Below, in pieces: positions 52,516 through 58,502 of a DNA stretch of 58,502 nucleotides; positions within the stretch are counted from its first letter, which is position 1, and each line of letters starts with the position of its first letter. Both the position numbers and the translations under genes were made by a program. The stretch is from positions 1-58,502 of the forward strand of contig NZ_BCTX01000030.1 of the NCBI RefSeq assembly GCF_001590985.1, given 5' to 3'. A model generated the notes under the pieces. It was not told the origin of the DNA and did not search any database. It saw only the letters and a program-made list of their open reading frames with translations. The stretch comes from Novosphingobium naphthalenivorans NBRC 102051. GTDB lineage: Bacteria > Pseudomonadota > Alphaproteobacteria > Sphingomonadales > Sphingomonadaceae.

Positions 52516-52731
52516 TCAGGCGCTGGCGAGACCGATCCAGGTCAGCGACAAACGATCAGCCCCAGACAGTTCGCCTTCGACGACAACGTCTTGGCCATCG
52601 AAATTCGAGAGATCGTCGGACGCCGTGAGGTAGAACAGCTTCTCCTCGGCCGTCTCGAGCATGGCGCTACGGCCATTCAGACGAAACCGCCCCGTCATAC
52701 GGCGATAGGCATTGTTGCTGCGGCTTGCCAT
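52516..52731 (-). CDS. Small OB-like protein (DUF5818-like)
   Basis: A 71-residue protein with the pattern of small plasmid-borne DUF5818-type proteins: a first strand MTGRFRLNGRSAMLETAEE, a middle FYLTASDDLSNFDGQ and a VVVEGELSGADRLSLTWIG end, consistent with a compact beta-barrel. A role in nucleic-acid binding would be a guess. ATG 52731 was chosen because longer in-frame extensions are Cys/Arg-rich and lack signal or domain features. Orientation is opposite to the HTH/PemK pair. Confidence 0.5.
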   Translation of the reverse strand: MASRSNNAYRRMTGRFRLNGRSAMLETAEEKLFYLTASDDLSNFDGQDVVVEGELSGADRLSLTWIGLASA

Positions 52732-53150
52732 CACAGGTGCCGGTAACAAGGCATGACCTGCCAATGCGTGGCAGCGGCGCCGGAACGGGAATCGACTCGT
52801 TGAATGACCATGATGCTCTGTCGTTTGGCACGGCGTGGCAGGCAAGCCTATTCCCGTGGCCGTCACCCGGCGACGCAAGCGGCATACTCGCAGAAAATGG
52901 CCCGACCGGGAGGCATCAGCGCCTCCCCGTTCGGGATACTGGGTTATCCGTAGCGGATTATGCGGTTGAGCGGATACTGGTTAACAGCGCATCCTACTTT
53001 GTAGGGCGCTGAAGGCTACCCGGCCCCGGCCTCCAGAACCTCGGGAGCGGAAGGCATCAGCGCCGCCCACCCGCGCCCCTAGAGCCTCCCCCTCAAACTT
53101 GATTCGCCCGCGTAGCAAGCACATATCGGGATCAAGAAAGGACTATTCCG
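52732..53150. other. Intergenic region upstream of the HTH gene
   Basis: About 420 bp. No gene is supported. Two short repeated words occur: GGATACTGG near 52938 and 52972, and GGCATCAGCGCC near 52914 and 53054. They could be relics of iterons, but two copies each are too few to call an origin. The last 40 bp hold the AAAGGA ribosome site of the HTH gene. Confidence 0.4.
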
Positions 53151-53633
53151 ATGGCGATCAAAAAGCAACCGGCGGCCAACGCCGACCTGCGCACCAATGA
53201 AAAGAAGTGGTCCAAGCCGCTCATGGATGCCGGCTGGACCGCGTTGCCCAGCGTTATCATCGAAAACCAGAAGCAGCTTGGCCTCTCCCCGCTCGACCTC
53301 AACATCGTGCTCTACCTGGCGAGCAAGTGGTGGACGCCGGAAGGCAAGCCGTTTCCTTCCAAGAGCACGATGGCAAAAGCCATGGACGTGCACCCCCGCA
53401 CGATCCAGAAGCATGTCGCGGCGCTGGAAGGCGCTGGCTACATCCGCCGTGAAGAGCGGCGCACGGAGACGGGCAGCAAGACGAACGTCTATCACCTCGA
53501 CGGCCTGATCAAGGCCGCCAGGCCGTTCGCAGAAGAGAAGTTGGCCGAGATGAAAGACAAGGCCGAAATGGCAAAGCGGCGACAGAACCGCCGCGGCGCA
53601 CCCAAGCTACGCCTGGTGAAGGGCGAGGAGTAG
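53151..53633 (+). CDS. Helix-turn-helix (HTH_36-type) protein
   Basis: A 160-residue protein whose central part (GLSPLDLNIVLYLASKWW, PFPSKSTMAKAMDVHPRTIQKHVAAL, GYIRREERR) is a winged helix of the kind found at the N-terminus of plasmid replication initiators and in RepA-like regulators. A basic C-terminal helix ends in RRQNRRGAPKLRLVKGEE. It is too short for a full initiator, so it is more likely a regulator. It is 10 bp upstream of a PemK-like gene in one unit closed by the 54146-54180 terminator, so it may control that toxin. The start is ATG 53151 with AAAGGA. Confidence 0.8.
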   Translation: MAIKKQPAANADLRTNEKKWSKPLMDAGWTALPSVIIENQKQLGLSPLDLNIVLYLASKWWTPEGKPFPSKSTMAKAMDVHPRTIQKHVAALEGAGYIRREERRTETGSKTNVYHLDGLIKAARPFAEEKLAEMKDKAEMAKRRQNRRGAPKLRLVKGEE

Positions 53634-53643
53634 AACCGAAGTC

Positions 53644-54054
53644 ATGTCTGCCCATGAACAAGCGCCGCCGCCCAAGGTCGCGCCGCGCCTGGTCGGCGCG
53701 CCGAAGATCAGGCAACTGCTCTGGTGCGATTTTCCGCAGGACGCCCAGCTGCCGGAATTCTGGAAGCGTCGACCAGTGATCATCCTGTCTTACCGCAACA
53801 CACTGCACGGGGCGGTCACCGCCGTCCCTTGTTCGACGCAGGCCCAGCCGGGAAACAACTGGGCGTTTCCCTTGCAGACCACGATCGACGGCCGGGCGGC
53901 ATGGGCGATCTGCGACAAGATCACCAGCGTTGCCGTCAGCAGACTCCTTCCCGACAAGGGCGGTATCGTCAGGATGCCTCAGGTCGAGTTCGACGACATG
54001 ATGCGGCTTGTGCTAGCATGGCTCCCGGTGCCCGCAGCGCCTCCCGCCCCGTAG
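53644..54054 (+). CDS. PemK/MazF-like toxin domain protein
   Basis: A 136-residue protein with the PemK/MazF barrel pattern: QLLWCDFPQDAQLPEFWKRR, then PVIILSYRNTLHGAVTAVPCST, a W-containing loop, and AWAICDKITSVAVSRL. Family members are ribosome-independent mRNA endonucleases paired with small antitoxins. The usual AbrB- or MazE-like antitoxin is missing; instead an HTH_36 protein precedes it by 10 bp, which suggests an unusual pair or a domesticated enzyme. The Arg/Ser and Thr positions typical of MazF catalysis seem present, but I cannot confirm activity by eye. The C-terminus is Pro/Ala-rich. Confidence 0.75.
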   Translation: MSAHEQAPPPKVAPRLVGAPKIRQLLWCDFPQDAQLPEFWKRRPVIILSYRNTLHGAVTAVPCSTQAQPGNNWAFPLQTTIDGRAAWAICDKITSVAVSRLLPDKGGIVRMPQVEFDDMMRLVLAWLPVPAAPPAP

Positions 54055-54145
54055 TTTTTAATTGCATGTTCATACCCTGACACCTATATGGGGAGCACAG
54101 GCGGCCTCCCTCAGGAGTGTCCGTTTCCCGCAAGGGAACTAAATG

Positions 54146-54180
54146 CCAAGGCAGTCCGAAAGGGCTGCCTTTGGTTTTTT
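54146..54180 (+). terminator. Intrinsic terminator after the HTH/PemK unit
   Basis: CCAAGGCAG pairs with CTGCCTTTGG (one bulge) around a CCGAAAGG turn, followed by six T (54175-54180). It lies about 90 bp past the PemK-like stop. Confidence 0.85.
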
Positions 54181-54266
54181 GGGGCTCAGGCAACTGCAGG
54201 ATGGACCGGGAGAAATCGGGTCTTCGCAGGCCAGTGCATATTGGCTCCAGCCCGGCAACGCTCCGC

Positions 54267-54767
54267 TCAGGCAGTTCCCAACGTCTCGGGCAGAACGGCC
54301 AGATGCACCGGCCGGTGCGAGCCCAGCGTCTCGACCAGTCGGGCTTCGGCCTGGACGAGATCATCGAGTGTCTCGAAGGCCTCGCTGGTGTAGGCACCGC
54401 GGGCGAAATGTTCGTCCTGTGCCGGGACCATTATCGCATAGTCCGCAGGCCAGCGACAAAGCATCAGCCAGGGCCATTCCGGACGGGGCGGCGGGTAACG
54501 AGCGACGACGATGTCATCGGCTCGAAGCGCGGAAAGACGATGATCGAACAGGTCGGGCACGACTAGGCGCGATCGTTCCATTGCGAGGAAGGCCGTTATT
54601 TCCGCATATTCAGCGTCGGTCTCGAGGATCACGGGGTAATAGCGCCCCAGAGGGAGGCTCGGTGACGCGTAGACGGGCGGAATGTCGATGAGAAGCACGT
54701 CGGGCATGGTCGCAAGCGGGCGGCCGTACAATGCCCGCCGGGCGGCAAGGTCGTCGAGAAGGCGCAT
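54267..54767 (-). CDS. Hypothetical protein
   Basis: A 166-residue protein with no recognised domain. It is rich in Pro, Trp and Tyr (YPPPRPEWPWLMLCRWPADY) with acidic helices at the end (SEAFETLDDLVQAEARLVE). The ATG at 54767 is three bases after an in-frame stop. A separate frame starts at ATG 54858 with a good GGGAGT site 9 nt upstream (MIPVFARYVNGQDWPEFSLT and on), overlaps this gene and runs to 54610. Either two overlapping genes exist or one longer gene is split by a frameshift near 54770. Confidence 0.6.
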   Translation of the reverse strand: MRLLDDLAARRALYGRPLATMPDVLLIDIPPVYASPSLPLGRYYPVILETDAEYAEITAFLAMERSRLVVPDLFDHRLSALRADDIVVARYPPPRPEWPWLMLCRWPADYAIMVPAQDEHFARGAYTSEAFETLDDLVQAEARLVETLGSHRPVHLAVLPETLGTA

Positions 54768-54883
54768 TGTTTACTGCTTCGAGCTGGCCGGCCATGCCGG
54801 TCAAGCTGAATTCAGGCCAATCCTGCCCGTTCACATAACGGGCGAAGACCGGGATCATGCGGTTGCGGGACTCCCAACCGACT

Positions 54884-56263
54884 TCATTTCCGCAGGTCCG
54901 CAATACCCAGTTCCGCCCACATCCATGAGAAGTCGTAGCTGGCCATGGGATCGCATGAGCCCTGCGTCCTCGCTGTGCCATGCTCCAGATATTTAAGCCA
55001 TTCAGCGACTTTCGTGCGGCCAGCCTTGGTGCGGGCAAGCGCGCGCGGGGTCTTGCCGCCCAGCATGGGAACCGGCTCATCCAGCGCGCTGGCATATTCG
55101 CGGTCGAGCATGGCGTGGACGATACGCTCCATGTCCTGCGGGTCGAGTTCCGGCTCTTCCTGATGCGGGCCATGGTGAGCGTCGTCGTTCAGCATCTGCT
55201 CCAGTGTGCGGATTTCGGTCAGCGGAGTACCCACCAGGGCATCCAGCCAATGCGACAACTGCATCCTGGCGCTCTCGGCCCGTTCGGCGCTGTTGACCTC
55301 GATGGCCACACGCCGGCCTTCCAGCGCGATCGTGCCGAACACCGGCGTGCCATCGTCCATGGTGCTGGTAATGCGCTGGCTGCCGGTCGGAACGGCGCGC
55401 GTTCGCCTGTTCCCACCAGCACGTAAGAGCCAGTTCCAGAATTTGGGACCGGCGGTTTCGAGATCGGCGATCGCATCCAGCCTTTGCGCGATGTCCCTTT
55501 GGGTCGCCCCCTTGGCGATGGGAAAGACGATGCGGTGAAACACCACGTCCTCTCCATCGGCATTGACCAGTTCGGGCAAGCCGGATCTGGCCGAGGCACC
55601 AAGACAGTCCCGCAGCCACATGGCGGTGAACAGCGGGGCAGTGTGGCGCAGCAACTGGTCGCGATCGGTCACGTCGAAGCCGGCGTCCGGATCGGGAGAT
55701 GCGGAAAGCCGCGCAAAGGCCGCGATCAGTTCGGCGCTGGCTTCCGGTCCGAACGACAGCAGTGCGCCCGAAATACCATGGGTTGCGCGCACTTCGACGA
55801 CCCGTGCGGCGATGCGGTCCCAGTTGACCAGCGTCTGTGTCGCGCTCCGCTCATGCACGGTGACGGGTTCGGCATCTCGCAGCAGGTCGCGCAGCTTCAT
55901 CGACTGGCCCGGGACGACCTCGCTCACTTCGTAGAGCGACATCACCGAATGGCGCAGCGCCCGCATATAAGCCTTGCTGGGTGCCTTCTCGTTCCAGCCC
56001 CGGCGCTTGAGGTAGTCCTCGACCAGGTTGAGCCCGTCGGGTCCGATCTCTTGTGTCAGCAGATCCTCGAAGGCGCAGCCCCAGAGGTTTCCTTCCCAAT
56101 GCGACCCGATCCGGTCGAAAAGCGCCTCGGGATCGAGCCCGGCATCTTCCAGGACTGGGCCAAGATGAGCGGACAAGGTCTCGTCCATTGCTTCGGCCCA
56201 GGGTGAGCGGTCGGCATATTTGATGAGACCGGCAATATCGTAGGTGGCTTTGGTCTTGGACAT
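54884..56263 (-). CDS. Hypothetical plasmid protein with GGKTPR motif
   Basis: A 459-residue protein with no domain I can name. The N-terminal 300 residues are mixed helical, with several Trp/Asp-rich blocks. Near the C-terminus, PVPMLGGKTPRALARTKAGR and KVAEWLKYLE form a short motif I associate with the tails of various unassigned bacterial proteins. ATG 56263 was taken in preference to an upstream in-frame start because that leader is basic and unrelated. GAGGA lies 13 nt upstream, which is long. It precedes the 54267 gene by about 25-115 bp, so the two may share a transcript. Confidence 0.65.
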   Translation of the reverse strand: MSKTKATYDIAGLIKYADRSPWAEAMDETLSAHLGPVLEDAGLDPEALFDRIGSHWEGNLWGCAFEDLLTQEIGPDGLNLVEDYLKRRGWNEKAPSKAYMRALRHSVMSLYEVSEVVPGQSMKLRDLLRDAEPVTVHERSATQTLVNWDRIAARVVEVRATHGISGALLSFGPEASAELIAAFARLSASPDPDAGFDVTDRDQLLRHTAPLFTAMWLRDCLGASARSGLPELVNADGEDVVFHRIVFPIAKGATQRDIAQRLDAIADLETAGPKFWNWLLRAGGNRRTRAVPTGSQRITSTMDDGTPVFGTIALEGRRVAIEVNSAERAESARMQLSHWLDALVGTPLTEIRTLEQMLNDDAHHGPHQEEPELDPQDMERIVHAMLDREYASALDEPVPMLGGKTPRALARTKAGRTKVAEWLKYLEHGTARTQGSCDPMASYDFSWMWAELGIADLRK

Positions 56264-56429
56264 TGAACGGGTTTTCCTCACGGGAAGGACATTTCGCAAC
56301 AGGTTGGCTGAGTGGTCCATCGGATGGTGACGATCCCGGCCCCACGCTGTTGGCGACTACACATGGTCTTGGCAGTCTATTCCGGCCAGCAGCATGTGGG
56401 CAGCGCATCTCCCGATTGTACGCAGGATA

Positions 56430-56636
56430 TCAGGCGACCAGCGCCAGGATTTGCTCGTCCCGTTGGGGTGCTCGGCTGGTCGTACGGAACGGCTGAACCG
56501 GATTGCCTGTTCTCACGATGAATTGGCTCCTGCCGCTTTGCCCACGCTTTCTTAGCGCGACTGCGTATGCGTGCTCGAACGACGCGAGCCGCTGGCGTCG
56601 TGGGGACAGCAATGGCTCAAGCTCCGCGTAGGGCAT
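56430..56636 (-). CDS. Small hypothetical protein, weak support
   Basis: A 68-residue frame (MPYAELEPLLSPRRQRLASF, then RSQFIVRTGNPVQPFRTTSR, ending DEQILALVA). The sequence reads like a compact protein rather than an antisense shadow, but third-position GC is lower than in firm genes nearby and there is no strong ribosome site. No family was recognised. It occupies the gap between the RES toxin gene and the 459-residue hypothetical gene; the rest of 56264-56688 shows nothing else. Confidence 0.35.
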   Translation of the reverse strand: MPYAELEPLLSPRRQRLASFEHAYAVALRKRGQSGRSQFIVRTGNPVQPFRTTSRAPQRDEQILALVA

Positions 56637-56688
56637 GTTGCATCTCCAGATAGGATGGCGAGCAGGGCGACGATCGGCTCGCGAGCGA

Positions 56689-57216
56689 TCAGTTTGGCCA
56701 GGAAGACTGATCCTTGGGCAGGCGTCCGTCGGGATCGTGAACCCCCAGCCGATCGTCAGCTGTCAGATTGGAATTGAAGATCACGAGATTGGTCCCACCC
56801 GGATGCCGGATCGAGGGAAAGAGAATGCCCTTGTGGCCGGCGGAAATGACCTGATCCGCCAATATCCAGGAGGGCGGCGTCACCTTGTCGATCCGGAGCA
56901 TCCGCCGCCAGGAGCAGTCCCACTCCGCCCATCCGTCCGCCCAATGAGCGGGGTCATAGCCGCCCGACAGATCAACGACGCCGTCGACCGAAAGGATATA
57001 GCTCGCCAACATCGCCGGCGGGACGAGCGATGAATCCTGCCGGTACTCTTCCAAAGCGGTTTGCGGGGCTCGGGCGAGATAAAGCGCTTCGACGCCGATG
57101 CGATTGAAACGACCGCCTTCGGCCGCCGCGCCCGCACCGCTCAAAGGCACGTAGGCCCATTTGGGGGTGAGGTAGCGGTAGAAGACGTCATCGGGACCAA
57201 GCGTGGCGATCTTCAC
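56689..57216 (-). CDS. RES-domain toxin
   Basis: A 175-residue RES-family protein, a small-molecule toxin fold that degrades NAD+ in characterised members. Conserved positions include Arg14 (FYRYLTPKW), GGRFNR (Arg36), TALEEYR (Glu56/Glu57) and the FPSIRHPGGTNLVIF end with its Ser. The start overlaps the stop of the upstream Xre antitoxin gene (57213-57216), as usual for this toxin-antitoxin family. The C-terminal 25 residues are Asp/Pro-rich. It would stabilise the plasmid or act in stress response. Confidence 0.9.
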   Translation of the reverse strand: MKIATLGPDDVFYRYLTPKWAYVPLSGAGAAAEGGRFNRIGVEALYLARAPQTALEEYRQDSSLVPPAMLASYILSVDGVVDLSGGYDPAHWADGWAEWDCSWRRMLRIDKVTPPSWILADQVISAGHKGILFPSIRHPGGTNLVIFNSNLTADDRLGVHDPDGRLPKDQSSWPN

Positions 57217-57602
57217 CCGCTGGCGCCGTTCTCAAGATCGCGCAGATGCGCCATCACCGCGTCGGAATGGCCCTCAGCGACAAGTTCGGCGGCGGTCTTG
57301 TGATCGTAATCGGCGATCGGCTCGTTGCGATACCAGAAGATCGCCTTCGACACGTCACCGGTCAGCGTGGCGGCTGCGGAAATGACCCTCACCATCTCGC
57401 GAAGCTTGTCCTGCAGACGTTCCGAAGCCGGGTTGCGCAAGGTATTGCGGTGAACTCCGGCCAGATTGGCGAGACCCGCGACCTGTACCCCCAATGCGGC
57501 GGAAAACCGCTTGGGCGAGATATAGGGCGTGCGCGGCTCTTGCAGGCTTTCGACGAACCCCGATATGGCAGTGGTGCGCCGCTCCATCGATACAGCGTTC
57601 AT
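57213..57602 (-). CDS. Xre/MbcA/ParS-type antitoxin
   Basis: A 129-residue antitoxin. The N-terminal helix-turn-helix-like part (SPKRFSAALGVQVAGLANLAGVHRNTLRNP, written here in two pieces as SPKRFSAALGVQVAGL and ANLAGVHRNTLRNP) precedes the DUF2384 toxin-binding tail (AIFWYRNEPIADYDHKTAAE and LVAEGHSDAVMAHLRDLENG). It is co-expressed with the RES toxin through a four-base overlap and should repress the operon. The start ATG 57602 has an excellent AAAGGAGG ribosome site; a longer upstream frame is unsupported. Confidence 0.9.
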   Translation of the reverse strand: MNAVSMERRTTAISGFVESLQEPRTPYISPKRFSAALGVQVAGLANLAGVHRNTLRNPASERLQDKLREMVRVISAAATLTGDVSKAIFWYRNEPIADYDHKTAAELVAEGHSDAVMAHLRDLENGASG

Positions 57603-57622
57603 GGTTACCTCCTTTGACCAAG

Positions 57623-57652
57623 AGTATTTGCACATAATATGCACATTTTCAA
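57623..57652 (-). promoter_or_regulatory. RES/Xre promoter with repeated operator
   Basis: On the minus strand, -35 TTGAAA (57652-57647) and -10 AATACT (57628-57623) are separated by 18 bp. Between them, two direct copies of ATGTGCA (57646-57640 and 57635-57629) form an imperfect palindrome. This is the likely Xre-binding operator for autoregulation. Confidence 0.65.
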
Positions 57653-57738
57653 GGCTCGTCCACGCCCATCGGCGCAATGAATTCGTCGCGTAGACCGAAG
57701 ATGTGGTCAGCGGATAGCCACGGCCGTGGGTGTTCCAG

Positions 57739-58502
57739 CTAGCCCGATGCGGACACAGTCGCTGCATTCGCGAAAGCAAGTTCCACCTGGCCACCACCAG
57801 CAACCATCGACACCTGCCGTCCGGCGGGAATGAGCCAACCGATCTCGTCGTGAACGATGTCGCGGATACGCTCGAGGATCGCCGCGTCTTCACCCAGGAG
57901 CAGGGCGTTGGCGATCTGCCGTGCCTGCATCTGGAAATTGCGTTGCTGGGTGGACCAGCTGTCGTCATCGACATCATCCCGCGCGCAAAAGCAGGTGTCT
58001 TCCAGCAGATCGGCCAGGTCGTTGGGTGCAATCGCGCAACCGGGCGACAGCAGGATCACGGTTTCTTCGAGGTCGGCCGACCAACCGTCATCGGGCGCAA
58101 TCAGGACGTCGGCAGGCATGGAATGGCATACGGCGGCGTCGGTTCCGTCTCGCGACGGGTTGACCGTGACGTCGAGTGCAATTGCCGCCACGTATCCCGA
58201 TTGGACTGTGTCGGGGAGCGTACGCCCTTCCTCGTAGCGGAATGTGCCCCTATCCGTCTCGAACCGGAACGACAGGTCCGATATGCGCGGCAGGGCGTCA
58301 TACCAGCCATATCCCTCGAACTCGGAGACCTCGCGAACCAGCGTACCGCCCAGAGCCTCCCCCGATCGCAAGACACGGGCCGCGCATTGCTCGATTGGCG
58401 GCTCGGCGTCGGGGACCAGCACCATCGGTACGGCGGCGACGCGCTCGCCGTCCGGCATGCCCTCGCCATCGGCGGTGCGCGGAAACCAGGCCAACAGCCA
58501 AG
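57739..58502 (-). CDS. Hypothetical protein, 5' end outside the window
   Basis: At least 254 codons are open and the frame continues past the right edge, so the true start is not visible. The seen part is acidic, with no recognised domain. Notable segments are PMVLVPDAEPPIEQCAARVL, LEETVILLSPGCAIAPNDL, a CFCARDDVDDD patch, and ARQIANALLLGEDAAILERI. The C-terminus ends FANAATVSASG. It is on the same strand as the RES/Xre operon but 136 bp upstream, with a promoter between. No function can be proposed. Confidence 0.65.
   Translation of the reverse strand, partial: WLLAWFPRTADGEGMPDGERVAAVPMVLVPDAEPPIEQCAARVLRSGEALGGTLVREVSEFEGYGWYDALPRISDLSFRFETDRGTFRYEEGRTLPDTVQSGYVAAIALDVTVNPSRDGTDAAVCHSMPADVLIAPDDGWSADLEETVILLSPGCAIAPNDLADLLEDTCFCARDDVDDDSWSTQQRNFQMQARQIANALLLGEDAAILERIRDIVHDEIGWLIPAGRQVSMVAGGGQVELAFANAATVSASG

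Noticed and set aside
52914..53066. Repeated words considered as plasmid iterons
   Set aside because: Only two copies of each word, irregular spacing, and no full replication initiator gene nearby.

Overview
The window looks like part of a large plasmid or integrative element from a sphingomonad-type alphaproteobacterium (Sphingobium, Novosphingobium, Sphingopyxis or a relative). This placement is an inference. It rests on high GC, the style of the mobilization and maintenance genes (MobF relaxase, TraD-type coupling protein, DUF2493, DUF736, RES/Xre), and CusABC/CzcABC islands typical of sphingomonad megaplasmids. No rRNA, tRNA or CRISPR array was seen.

1-9.4 kb: an IS66-family remnant abuts the 3' part of a GltD-like iron-sulfur flavoprotein gene. 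Then come nifJ (pyruvate:ferredoxin oxidoreductase), a dihydroorotate-dehydrogenase-like gene overlapping it by ATGA, phosphoglycerate kinase and a zinc alcohol dehydrogenase. This is an oxygen-limited carbon and energy module. A membrane-anchored AlbA_2 (Schlafen-like) protein follows.

9.6-30 kb: a metal-resistance island, all on the minus strand. In transcription order the left half is a cytochrome c/FTR1 permease with a MerR-type promoter, two small Met/Cys-rich secreted proteins, and cusC-cusB-cusA-cusF (Cu/Ag efflux). The right half is a His-rich CzcI-like protein, czcC-czcB-czcA (Co/Zn/Cd efflux), a DUF190 PII-like protein, a ZIP transporter, an MliC-like protein and a P1B-4 ATPase with SPC and HEGS motifs.

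30.2-32.5 kb: an insertion-sequence scar made of a broken IS5-family transposase, a 16-bp tandem repeat and an IS110-family transposase with a single-base frameshift. An orphan MerR-type promoter remains on the far side.

32.5-38.6 kb: a pbr-like lead/cadmium/zinc locus, with pbrT (cytochrome c/FTR1 permease), pbrR (MerR), pbrA (P1B-2 ATPase) and an UppP-type phosphatase (the PbrB role). TTGACC promoters with 19-bp spacers precede pbrT and pbrA, and the same kind precedes the distant FTR1 paralogue, so a shared MerR regulon is likely.

39-48.5 kb: an XRE regulator and a GAF-GGDEF-EAL protein, then the mobilization block: VirB1-like transglycosylase, MobF relaxase, coupling protein, a ribbon-helix-helix protein, a candidate oriT rich in palindromes, and a small TraD-like protein. 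No VirB2-B11 genes are in the window.

48.6-58.5 kb: probably the leading region and maintenance block. It holds two paralogous DUF2493 (SLOG) genes with their own terminators, DUF736 with an SSB-like acidic tip, several small hypothetical proteins, an HTH/PemK pair, a RES/Xre toxin-antitoxin operon and a 5'-truncated unknown gene at the window edge.
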